From Chloroflexia bacterium (GTDB lineage Bacteria > Chloroflexota > Chloroflexia > Thermomicrobiales > JALYUS01): 10,130 bases of DNA. The stretch spans positions 1-10,130 of the forward strand of contig JAICIL010000152.1 in assembly GCA_025924435.1 (NCBI GenBank). The letters run 5' to 3'. Position numbers and translations under genes: made by a program. Shown here piece after piece: positions 1-6,358 of the stretch (within the stretch, counting starts at the first letter, position 1; each line of letters starts with the position of its first letter). The notes below the pieces were generated by a model that saw only the letters and a program-made list of their open reading frames with translations, did not search any database and had not been told where the DNA came from.

Positions 1-72
1 CAGGGCGTGCAGGTCTACCGGCGCGTCCCCTCCACCTGGGATTACCCGTGGATCGAAAAAGTGGATCGTTGA
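1..72 (+). CDS. C-terminal end of an unidentified protein (partial)
   Basis: A reading frame is open from base 1 to a TGA at 70-72 and gives 23 residues ending in the run PSTWDYPWIEKVDR. The third codon positions are G/C-rich like the other genes here, so I take it as the tail of a real gene that begins outside the window. It runs in the same direction as the MFS gene, with 257 nt between them. The fragment is too short to assign: the aromatic, charged tail would suit the cytoplasmic or extracytoplasmic end of many membrane or enzyme families, and I do not recognise it. Confidence 0.55.
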   Translation, partial: QGVQVYRRVPSTWDYPWIEKVDR

Positions 73-329
73 CGAGGAACGAGGGGAAATGCCGCACGCG
101 CTGTTCGCTAGTCGGTGTTCGCGGGTCGGGCATGGTTGCATGTGGTATAAGGATGATGCATTGCGGCGGCTGGGCGTTTCGGACGGCGAAGGCTCAGGCG
201 CCGGTGGGACGGTAATCATTTCCCGGTAGTCAGAGATTGATCCGATCAAGACCCTCCGGGCATCACGTCCGCGCGACAAATGGACGCGGGCGGTCGCGCG
301 AGTGCGCGGAACAGGGAGGTCGCCCCCGC
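73..329. other. Intergenic region upstream of the MFS gene
   Basis: This stretch separates the upstream gene tail from the MFS exporter. I see no convincing ORF, RNA or terminator in it. A TATAAG at 146-151 resembles a -10 box but has no acceptable -35 at the right distance. The last part carries the MFS ribosome site. The promoter of the MFS gene should lie here but cannot be placed by eye. Confidence 0.5.
314..320 (+). promoter_or_regulatory. Ribosome binding site deciding the MFS start
   Basis: GGGAGGT lies 9 nt before the ATG at 330. A frame-consistent TTG at 237 would add 31 residues of low-complexity Arg/Gly sequence with no resemblance to an MFS N-terminus and has no such site, so the ATG at 330 is preferred. 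Confidence 0.7.
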
Positions 330-1601
330 ATGCCCGGAAGTTTGCCCGGTTCGCCCGATGGGGCGGGCGCGCTCGCGACGGCGGCCCGGCCCGGCCCATT
401 CGCCGCGCTGCGGCACCGCGATTACCGCCTGCTCCTCGGCGGGGAGTTCGTCTCGACGCTCGGCAAGCAGATGCAGACCGTCGCCATCTCCTATCAGGTC
501 TATCAGTTGCACCACTCGGCGGTCGAACTCGGCCTGCTCGGCCTCGTCCGGCTGATCCCCGTGCTCCTCTTCTCGCTCGCGGGGGGCGTGATCGCCGATC
601 AGGTGGATCGCCGCCGCCTGCTGCTCGTCACGCAGCCCGCCCTGCTCTGCTGCTCGCTCGCCCTGATCCTGACGACCGCCACCGGGCGCGCGAACATCGG
701 CGTGATCTACGTGATTACCGCCATCGCGGCGACCATCGGCACGGTGGATTCCCCGACGCGCCAGGCGCTCCTGCCCGGCCTCGTCCCGCGCGAGCATCTC
801 CGCAACGCCCTCTCGTGGGACATCACGACGGCGGAGATGGCGACGATTGCCGGGCCCGCCCTCGGCGGCCTCGCCCTCGGCGCGGTTGGCATCGCGGGGA
901 CGTATGGCTTCGAGGCGGCCTCCTTCGTCGCGGTGATCGTCGCCTTCGCCTGCCTGCGCGCGCGGCTCGGTGCGGCGGCGGGCGGGCCGACCGGCTGGCG
1001 CGCGGCGGTCGAGGGGCTGCGCTTCATCCGGGGAAACGACATCGTCCTCGCCATCATGTCGCTCGACTTCTTCGCGACCTTCTGGGGCAGCGCGACTGTC
1101 CTCTTGCCCGTCTTCGCGGACAAGATTCTCCACGTCGGCCCGACCGGGCTAGGCATCCTCTTCTCCGCGCCCGCCGTCGGCTCGGTGATCGGCGCGGTGG
1201 CGATGACGGCGGTGTCGCATCGCATCCGCAAGCCGGGCTGGCCGCTCCTCGGTGCGGTCGCGGCGTACGGACTTGCCACCGTCGGCTTCGGGTTCTCGCG
1301 CTCGATGCCGCTCGCCCTGCTCTTCCTCGCCGGGACGGGGCTGACGGACACGGTGAGCATGACCTTCCGGCATCAAATCCTGCAACTGCTCACGCCGGAC
1401 GCGCTGCGCGGGCGGGCGTCGGCAGCGCACCAACTCTTCGCGGGGGGCGGGCCGCAGCTTGGCCAGATGGAGGCGGGGGTGGTCGCGGCGCGCTTCGGCA
1501 CACCCTTCTCCGTCGTCTCCGGGGGCGTGGCGTGCATCGCGACGGTGGCGCTGATCGCGCTGCTCGTCCCGGCGATCCGCCGCTATCGCGCGCAAACGTG
1601 A
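330..1601 (+). CDS. MFS transporter, EntS/MFS_3-like exporter
   Basis: A 423-residue major facilitator superfamily permease, predicted to sit in the cytoplasmic membrane and export a small molecule by proton antiport. After a 20-residue leader comes PFAALRHRDYRLLLGGEF, the usual entry into helix 1 of the MFS_3/enterobactin-exporter group. The loop 2-3 signature is at residues 85-96 (GGVIADQVDRRR). A second conserved stretch, SPTRQALLPGLVPREHLRNA, is at 141-160, and its C-terminal counterpart LTPDALRGRASA at 354-365. About 10-12 hydrophobic segments can be followed, and the length is normal for the family. The start is set by GGGAGGT 9 nt upstream. The substrate cannot be told: no siderophore or antibiotic genes are adjacent. 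The amidohydrolase-like gene follows 90 nt downstream on the same strand, so co-transcription is possible but not shown. Confidence 0.88.
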   Translation: MPGSLPGSPDGAGALATAARPGPFAALRHRDYRLLLGGEFVSTLGKQMQTVAISYQVYQLHHSAVELGLLGLVRLIPVLLFSLAGGVIADQVDRRRLLLVTQPALLCCSLALILTTATGRANIGVIYVITAIAATIGTVDSPTRQALLPGLVPREHLRNALSWDITTAEMATIAGPALGGLALGAVGIAGTYGFEAASFVAVIVAFACLRARLGAAAGGPTGWRAAVEGLRFIRGNDIVLAIMSLDFFATFWGSATVLLPVFADKILHVGPTGLGILFSAPAVGSVIGAVAMTAVSHRIRKPGWPLLGAVAAYGLATVGFGFSRSMPLALLFLAGTGLTDTVSMTFRHQILQLLTPDALRGRASAAHQLFAGGGPQLGQMEAGVVAARFGTPFSVVSGGVACIATVALIALLVPAIRRYRAQT

Positions 1602-1609
1602 GCGCACGC

Positions 1610-1631
1610 GGCGGGGAGTATCCATCCCGCC
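1610..1631 (+). terminator. Weak GC hairpin after the MFS gene
   Basis: GGCGGG (1610-1615) can pair with CCCGCC (1626-1631) around a 10-nt loop, 8 nt after the MFS stop codon. There is no T-tract, so this is at best a weak terminator or a processing hairpin. Confidence 0.25.
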
Positions 1632-1691
1632 CCATTCGGATGTAGACTCCTCCCGTCCCGGTCGAACGATTGTCGCGAGGGGAGGGCGCGG

Positions 1692-2417
1692 ATGCCGACG
1701 ATGGATTTCGAGATCTACCTGCCGAGCGAGGCGAGCGCGGAGGAGCGGCGGGCGGCATTGGCCGATCTCGCGCATTGGGAAGACTTGGCGGGCATCGAGA
1801 TGGCGGTGGTGATGCCCGCGCCGACGCCCGCGCCGAACAGCCGGGCCGTGGTGGAGACGCTGAACGGCGACCCGCGCTGGATCCCGTGCGCGCAGGTCAA
1901 CCCGAACGCGCCGGGCGCGGCGGACGAGGTGCGCCACGCCGTGACGGCGCTCGGCTGCCGGATGCTCAAGGTGATGCCCGCCCTCTACAACGCGCCGCCG
2001 CTCGGCGCGGCGGTGCGGGCGCTCGTAGACATCGCGCGGGACGCCGGCATCGTCGTCAATGTCCATTCGACCGGCAACCACGGCGACCCGCTGGAGATCG
2101 GCGCGCTCGCCCGCCGCTACCCCGATGTGCCGTTCATCATGGACCACATGGGCTACCGCAACGACGGGCGCGCGGCCATCGCGGCGGCGGAGGATAACCC
2201 GAATATCTTCCTCGGCACGACGATTGCCGCCTTCGAGCCGAGTTTCGTCGCGACCGCGATCCGCGCCGTCGGCCCCGAGCGGATCATCTTCGGCTCCAAC
2301 CTCCCCGCCTGCTACCCGGACCTCGCGATGGAGTCGCTGCGGCGCGGCCACTTCGGCGCGGAGGCCGAATCGCTCATCTTCGGCGGCAACCTGGCGCGGA
2401 TGCTCGGCATCGAGTAA
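1692..2417 (+). CDS. Amidohydrolase-2 family protein, metal ligands altered
   Basis: A 241-residue TIM-barrel protein resembling the amidohydrolase_2 (ACMSD-like) family. Recognisable elements are the K93 region (MLKVMP), VNVHSTG with H125, IMDHMG with H152, IIFGSNLP at 198-205 and the terminal FGGNLARMLGI. The start ATG at 1692 follows GAGGGGAGGG by about 6 nt. What is odd is the active site. The N-terminal D-x-H-x-H strand reads MDFEIYLP, so both histidines are replaced (E7, Y9). The late catalytic aspartate of the GSD motif is N203. Only the two middle histidines remain. Active family members usually hydrolyse or decarboxylate small acids with one bound metal; this protein may have lost that activity, may bind metal differently, or may be a binding or regulatory protein. 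It is rather short for the family. The stop codon lies inside the inverted repeat at 2413-2469. Confidence 0.8.
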   Translation: MPTMDFEIYLPSEASAEERRAALADLAHWEDLAGIEMAVVMPAPTPAPNSRAVVETLNGDPRWIPCAQVNPNAPGAADEVRHAVTALGCRMLKVMPALYNAPPLGAAVRALVDIARDAGIVVNVHSTGNHGDPLEIGALARRYPDVPFIMDHMGYRNDGRAAIAAAEDNPNIFLGTTIAAFEPSFVATAIRAVGPERIIFGSNLPACYPDLAMESLRRGHFGAEAESLIFGGNLARMLGIE

Positions 2418-2469
2418 CGAGTAACGAGTAACGAGAGGCCGGAAGCCTCGTTACTCGTTACTCGTTACT
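2413..2469. repeat. 23-bp perfect hairpin of tandem GAGTAACG units; likely bidirectional terminator
   Basis: Bases 2413-2435 are exactly complementary to 2447-2469, with an 11-nt loop. Each arm consists of about three copies of an 8-nt unit (GAGTAACG). The left arm contains the TAA stop codon (2415-2417) of the amidohydrolase-like gene. The right arm ends 6 nt before the stop of the converging minus-strand gene (2476). The position between two convergent stops suits a two-way terminator, though the stem is only moderately GC-rich and has no clear T-tract. Confidence 0.75.
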
Positions 2470-2475
2470 TCCGTG

Positions 2476-3810
2476 CTATCGTGGCGCGTTATCCCAGACA
2501 TTGGCGACGACGTTGAGCGCCCAGACGAGGCTGTTCGCCGGGTCGTCAATCAGGACGCCGCGCTCGAAGAACTGCACCTTGTTGGTGGAAGGTTGCTCGT
2601 CCGCCGTCGCGTAGCCGAGCGCCTGCTGGACGACGGGATTCTCCCGCCAGACCTTGCCGAAACCGCGCTTCGGCGCGAAGGTGTTCGGGCGCGGGCCGGG
2701 CGTCAGGTCGCCGTTCGGGTCGCCCTCGTTCCAGGTATCCGGGTAGACGGAGAGCTGCACGCCCGTCTTGTTCAGCACGTAGATGACGCGCGAACTCTTC
2801 ATGAAGAACATGGAGCCATTCTCGAACGGCTGGTAGGTGAGCGTCTCGTCGTAGGCGGTGCCGGTCGCCGCGCCGAGCGGAAAGACGCTGGAGTTCTTGG
2901 CGGTCAGGTTGTTCACGCCGGTCGCGAAGAGCGCGTCCGCGCCGCTGATTCCCGTGGTCGTCACCGTCGGACGCGGCGGGACGGGGGCCGGGGCGGGTGT
3001 GGGGTTCGTCTGGCCGTATCGCCACTGGGAATAGTGCTGGCCGATATTGCCGAACTCGACGGCGAAGCCCGCCGGGTTGCCGGGCGTGTAGGTGAGGACC
3101 CGCCGCTCGAACGCCTGCACGAAGACGGGCCGCGCGGCGCCGCCGACGGCGAGTTGCGCCCCGAATGCCGGGCTGATCGGGAAGCCCATCACGCTCTGCC
3201 ACGGCAGCGGCAGGCCGTTCAGGTAATCCCAGAATGCCTTCGGGACGTACTGCCCGAATCGCCCGCCGGGATCGGTCACGTATTGCACGAGGGCCAACTG
3301 CGGATCGGTCGGGACGACGCTCGACTGGGGGAATGCGCCGTCGCTGAAAGTCGTCGTCAGGACGGCCCCGGCGACTTGCGGCGCGTGCTCGGGCAGTTTG
3401 GCGAGGTCGGCGTAGGTCGGCCCCGTCTGCCCCGGATCGCCCGCCACGCCGATGGTCGCGGGGAGGCGCTGCTCGAAGGCGTTGTCCCCGACCTGCATCT
3501 TGCCCGTCTTCAGTTCGACGGTGAGCAGGCCGTTCGTCACCGTGTTCGGGCCGGCGAGTTCCATCCGCGCCTTGTCGAAGTACTGCACGAGCCGCTTGCC
3601 GCCCGCCGCCTCAACGTACGGCTCCTGGATGCCGGGGCCGGCGTTCGCGAGCGGCCCGAAGAAGTTGGGCGCATTCCGTTCGACCGATTCCCACTGGAAG
3701 CGGAAGACCGGCGCCGCGAAATCCGCCGCCGCATCCACCCCGCTCCCGACGCCAATCATTCCTGCGATCAGCGCGCAGGCGAGCAGGCTCCGTACCGTTC
3801 GCGCCCTCAT
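2476..3810 (-). CDS. Secreted protein with repeated aromatic 'QYF(E)R' modules, unknown function
   Basis: A 444-residue protein with a typical Sec signal peptide: basic MRARTVR, a hydrophobic stretch at about 8-25 and a likely cleavage near VDAAA (25-29). Start ATG 3808-3810 follows AAGGAG by 6 nt. The mature part contains repeated short modules: VQYFDKARMEL (75-85), VQAFERRVLTYTPGNP (231-246), QPFENGSMFFMKSSRVIYVL (327-346) and VQFFERGVLI (412-421). Two of these are preceded by GFPISPAF (209-216) or GYATADE (399-405). A Pro-rich linker (about 270-281) divides an N-terminal region from a C-terminal one. I associate this architecture with large families of secreted proteins of unknown role in Chloroflexota; that is recollection, not a search result. 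No catalytic motif or membrane anchor is visible. It probably works at or outside the cell surface. It converges on the amidohydrolase-like gene and has its own upstream space. Confidence 0.75.
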   Translation of the reverse strand: MRARTVRSLLACALIAGMIGVGSGVDAAADFAAPVFRFQWESVERNAPNFFGPLANAGPGIQEPYVEAAGGKRLVQYFDKARMELAGPNTVTNGLLTVELKTGKMQVGDNAFEQRLPATIGVAGDPGQTGPTYADLAKLPEHAPQVAGAVLTTTFSDGAFPQSSVVPTDPQLALVQYVTDPGGRFGQYVPKAFWDYLNGLPLPWQSVMGFPISPAFGAQLAVGGAARPVFVQAFERRVLTYTPGNPAGFAVEFGNIGQHYSQWRYGQTNPTPAPAPVPPRPTVTTTGISGADALFATGVNNLTAKNSSVFPLGAATGTAYDETLTYQPFENGSMFFMKSSRVIYVLNKTGVQLSVYPDTWNEGDPNGDLTPGPRPNTFAPKRGFGKVWRENPVVQQALGYATADEQPSTNKVQFFERGVLIDDPANSLVWALNVVANVWDNAPR

Positions 3811-3904
3811 GGTCGCTCCTTCCCTTCAGGCCCCCATGCCTTCGGCGCATACTACTACGGCACGCAAAGCGATTGCCACCTGGCCCGAATACCGGGGGAG
3901 AAGC

Positions 3905-3960
3905 GAACCGCCAAGACGCCAAGAGCGCCAAGAAACACGGCTCTTCCCGCGGTTTGGTGA
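3905..3960 (+). repeat. Interspersed repeat, copy A (GAACCGCCAAGACGCCAAG ... TTTGGTGA)
   Basis: Bases 3905-3923 read GAACCGCCAAGACGCCAAG and match exactly the reverse complement of 4963-4981. The copy contains three CGCCAAGA units (3909-3916, 3917-3924, 3926-3933) and ends in CCCGCGGTTTGGTGA (3946-3960), nearly the same as the end of copy B. It lies between the CPBP gene stop and the start of the secreted-protein gene. Confidence 0.7.
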
Positions 3961-3991
3961 AGTGCGGCGCCCGGATGGCTTGGGCACGCCA

Positions 3992-4855
3992 TCACTGCGC
4001 GCCGCGCCGCGCGCTCACTCGATCCGCGCGCGCGGCCTCGGTGATCCGCGCCAACCGGACGAACGCGAGGACCGCGAGCGCCGCAAAAATGACCGCCTGC
4101 GCGGCGTGGAGCCAGAACCAGCCGTCCGTGCCGCCCTCCCGGACCGAAACGCGGCTCGCGTCGCGCGGCCAGATGAGGGAGAAGAAGATCAGGATCCCGA
4201 CGCCGTGCACCACGATGCCCGGCAGGATCGAGCCGGTGAAGTGGGCGCTCGCCCCGAACGTTACGTCCACGAGCAGATAGAACAGCAATATCGGCCAGGC
4301 GAACCCCTGCGTTAGTCCGTGTCCCGGTGCGATCGCCAGGGCCGCGACCACGATCGCGACTGGGGGGCGAAGGGCCCGTTCCAGTGTGCCTTGGACATAC
4401 CCGCGGATCCCGACTTCCTCGGAGACGGCGGCGACGAGCGATGCCATCCCGAGGACGAGCGCCACGGTCAGCGGCGGATAGGCCGCGAAGTCGGGCAGGC
4501 GATTGCCGGGCGTCTTCACGAGTCGGGAGAGCACGATCCATAGCCCGCTCAGGGCGACGATCGCCAGCCCACCAGCGACGAGCGCCCAGGCGAAGACGGG
4601 CGGCGCCACCGGGTTGGCCCGGCGGGCGCGGCGCCGCGCCGGGGCGGTGCGGCGGGGCCATCCCGCCCCGCCCATGTACCGCCAGAGGAGCCAGAGGATC
4701 GCTGCCATCGCGACGACCGCCCATGGGATCGCGGGGGTGGCGGCAAGGTTGACCGACACGAGCAGCGTCCAGAGGCCGCCGATGGACAGGGTGAGGACGA
4801 CGGCGAACACCACGGAGCCGACAATGCCGAGGAGCCGACGAACGGAAGGGCGCAT
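3992..4855 (-). CDS. CPBP-family intramembrane metalloprotease homologue
   Basis: A 287-residue polytopic membrane protein of the CPBP (CaaX protease and bacteriocin-processing, ABI) family, which cleaves substrates within the membrane using a bound metal. The first motif is intact: SEEVGIR, giving E146-E147-x3-R151. A second-motif histidine is H179 (AIAPGHG), but the usual F four residues earlier is I175. The last motif histidine is H217 (IVVHGVGI), with I221 where many members have Asn. Hydrophobic segments occur near 10-34, 42-59, 84-110, 128-145, 166-178, 187-203, 208-227 and 249-268. An Arg-rich loop lies at 68-80. Start ATG 4853-4855 has GGAGGT 10 nt upstream. Activity is plausible but the motif 2 and 4 changes make it uncertain, and the substrate is unknown. 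The gene is flanked by two inverted copies of the same repeat (3905-3960 and 4884-4981), like a cassette. Confidence 0.82.
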   Translation of the reverse strand: MRPSVRRLLGIVGSVVFAVVLTLSIGGLWTLLVSVNLAATPAIPWAVVAMAAILWLLWRYMGGAGWPRRTAPARRRARRANPVAPPVFAWALVAGGLAIVALSGLWIVLSRLVKTPGNRLPDFAAYPPLTVALVLGMASLVAAVSEEVGIRGYVQGTLERALRPPVAIVVAALAIAPGHGLTQGFAWPILLFYLLVDVTFGASAHFTGSILPGIVVHGVGILIFFSLIWPRDASRVSVREGGTDGWFWLHAAQAVIFAALAVLAFVRLARITEAARADRVSARRGAQ

Positions 4856-4883
4856 GGGGGGGCTGACCTCCAGCGGGATGGCA

Positions 4884-4981
4884 TCACCAAATAGCGGGGA
4901 GGGCCAGAAGCACGAAGGAAAGAAAAGAGGATCTTGTATCGCTCCTTCTCCCTTCCTCTTCCCTTGGCGTCTTGGCGGTTC
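4884..4981 (-). repeat. Interspersed repeat, copy B, inverted relative to copy A
   Basis: Read on the minus strand it starts GAACCGCCAAGACGCCAAG (4981-4963) and ends CCCCGCTATTTGGTGA (4899-4884), matching both ends of copy A, with a longer purine-rich interior. It fills most of the space between the dehydratase stop (4990) and the CPBP start (4855). Its polypurine and polypyrimidine parts (about 4917-4934 and 4942-4962) can pair imperfectly, so it may also end transcription of the upstream gene. Confidence 0.65.
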
Positions 4982-4989
4982 AATCGCTT

Positions 4990-6009
4990 TCAGACCCACG
5001 GGTCCGGATCGGTGAGGGCGTGGCGGAGGGTGTCGAGGGTGAGATTGCCGCCGGAGAGGATGACGGCGACCTTCTTGCCCGCCAGTTCGTCGCGCATCTG
5101 CACCGCCGCCGCCGTCGCCGCCGCGCCCGCCCCCTCCGCGAGGAGCCGCCCGGCGCGCAGCAGGAGCAGGATCGCCTGCCGCATCTCCTCCTCGGAGACG
5201 AGCGCGACATCGTCCACCCCGGCGCGCATCGCGAAGGGGAGCGCGAACGCCTCGCGCGTGGCGAGGCCCTCCGCGAAGGTGTGGAGCGAGTCGAACGAGA
5301 GCATCCGGCCCGCGCGCCACGATTCGTAGACCGCCGGTGCGCCCGCCGCCTGCACGCCGATCACGCGGATCTTCGGGTTGATCGCCTTGGCGACGACCGC
5401 CGCGCCCGACACGCCGCTGCCGCCGCCGAGGGGGACGATCAGCACGTCCAGATCGGGCACCGCCTCGAGGATTTCCAGCGTGTACGTCGCGACCCCGGCG
5501 ATCAGGAGCGGCTCGTTCGCGGGGTGGACGAAGCGCATATTCTCCGCCGCCGCGCGTCGCTGCGCCTCGCCGAGGAATTCGCCGATGTCCCTGCCGTATA
5601 GCACGACCTCCGCGCCGAGGGCGCGCATCGAGCGCACCTTGTCCGGGTTGGCGGCCTCCGGCCCGTAGATGATCGCCCGCGCGCCGAAGAGCCGCGACGC
5701 GTAGGCGATGGACTGGCCGTGGTTGCCCGTGCTCGCCGTGACGATGCCGCGCGCCCGCTCCTCGTCGCCCATGTGCGCGAGCAGGTTGATGCCGCCGCGC
5801 AGTTTGAACGCGCCGATCGGCGTCAGGCTCTCGCACTTCACGTAGACGGTGCAGCCGAGTTCTTCCTTCAAGAGCCACGGCTGGATGAGGGGCGTCGGCG
5901 TGAAATAGGGCGCAATCGTCGCGCGGGCGGTGTAGACATCGTGGAGCGTCGGGATCTGCCACGGAAAGTCGGCGCTCTCGGTCGTTGCGGTCGGTGCGGT
6001 GCTCGTCAT
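4990..6009 (-). CDS. PLP-dependent threonine/serine dehydratase-like enzyme (fold type II)
   Basis: A 339-residue cytoplasmic enzyme of the tryptophan-synthase-beta/threonine ammonia-lyase superfamily, expected to deaminate a hydroxy-amino acid such as threonine or serine to a 2-oxo acid. Seen: PIGAFKLRGG (64-73) with the PLP lysine K69; STGNHGQS (93-100); the phosphate-binding PLGGGSG (193-199); AEGAGAA (291-297); and SGGN (319-322), whose Ser contacts the PLP ring nitrogen. There is no C-terminal ACT domain, so isoleucine feedback is not expected and a catabolic form is more likely. The segment VHPANEPLLIAGVAT (161-175) departs from the HPFDDPxxIxGQGT usual in threonine ammonia-lyases, so the substrate may differ (for example another 3-hydroxy or diamino acid). 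ATG 6007-6009 follows GGGGAGGG by about 9 nt. The 79-aa gene ends 20 nt upstream and may share its transcript. Confidence 0.88.
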   Translation of the reverse strand: MTSTAPTATTESADFPWQIPTLHDVYTARATIAPYFTPTPLIQPWLLKEELGCTVYVKCESLTPIGAFKLRGGINLLAHMGDEERARGIVTASTGNHGQSIAYASRLFGARAIIYGPEAANPDKVRSMRALGAEVVLYGRDIGEFLGEAQRRAAAENMRFVHPANEPLLIAGVATYTLEILEAVPDLDVLIVPLGGGSGVSGAAVVAKAINPKIRVIGVQAAGAPAVYESWRAGRMLSFDSLHTFAEGLATREAFALPFAMRAGVDDVALVSEEEMRQAILLLLRAGRLLAEGAGAAATAAAVQMRDELAGKKVAVILSGGNLTLDTLRHALTDPDPWV

Positions 6010-6028
6010 TGGTGGGTTCCCTCCCCGT

Positions 6029-6268
6029 TCAATCCAGCAGGCCGGTGGCGGCCATCTCCTCTTTCAGGGCGCGGAGCGTGCGGTATTTCTCCCGCAAGCC
6101 GGAAAGATACTGCTCCCACCGCTCGTATCGGTCCATCGCATCGCACAGATCGCGAATTCTGCCGAGGTATGTGCACGCCGTGCGGTAATTCTCCCGCTCG
6201 CGCTGCCAACTCTGCGCATCGAAGCGGGCGCGAACCGCATCCTCGCTCGGTTGGGGAATGGTCTCCAT
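6029..6268 (-). CDS. Small helical protein of unknown function (79 aa)
   Basis: A short gene between the methyltransferase and the dehydratase. From the ATG at 6266-6268 it encodes 79 residues, rich in Arg, Glu, Leu and aromatic residues, with no signal peptide or membrane segment. The region from about 14 to 78 looks continuously alpha-helical with heptad-like spacing (RIRDLCDAMDRYERWEQYL, then LREKYRTLRALKEEM), so a coiled coil or helical bundle is likely. Two cysteines (C32, C42) are present but make no metal motif. An upstream in-frame ATG at 6347-6349 would add 27 residues that do not look like the rest. Neither start has a strong ribosome site. I do not recognise the family. Its stop lies 20 nt before the dehydratase start, which suggests co-transcription. 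Confidence 0.6.
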   Translation of the reverse strand: METIPQPSEDAVRARFDAQSWQRERENYRTACTYLGRIRDLCDAMDRYERWEQYLSGLREKYRTLRALKEEMAATGLLD

Positions 6269-6358
6269 TGCGTCCGCCGTCCGTCCATCGCACCGCTCGC
6301 CACACCATCCGCGATGGATCGAGTGTACTACAGCGGTCGCCGGTCGCATGCGGCGTCT

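Noticed and set aside
136..151. Possible promoter (TTGCAT and TATAAG)
   Set aside because: The two boxes are only 4 nt apart, and nothing resembling a -35 lies about 17 nt before the TATAAG.
237..329. Upstream TTG start for the MFS gene
   Set aside because: No ribosome site, and the added residues are Arg/Gly-rich and unlike an MFS N-terminus; GGGAGGT supports the ATG at 330.
2413..2469. CRISPR-like array of short repeats
   Set aside because: The units are 8 nt, contiguous, without spacers, and arranged as an inverted repeat; no cas genes are present.
2473..3960. Long plus-strand frame opposite the secreted-protein gene
   Set aside because: Its product is Arg/Glu/Val-rich with no domain, while the minus strand encodes a protein with a signal peptide, ribosome site and repeated modules.
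3905..4981. Composite transposon around the CPBP gene
   Set aside because: No transposase and no target-site duplication outside the two copies; kept only as a possible cassette.
3992..5962. A very long open frame (656 codons) on the minus strand covering the CPBP gene and the dehydratase
   Set aside because: Only the part from 4855 down to 3992 is the real CPBP gene. The upstream part is an out-of-frame shadow of the dehydratase, Arg- and Pro-rich and without recognisable motifs.
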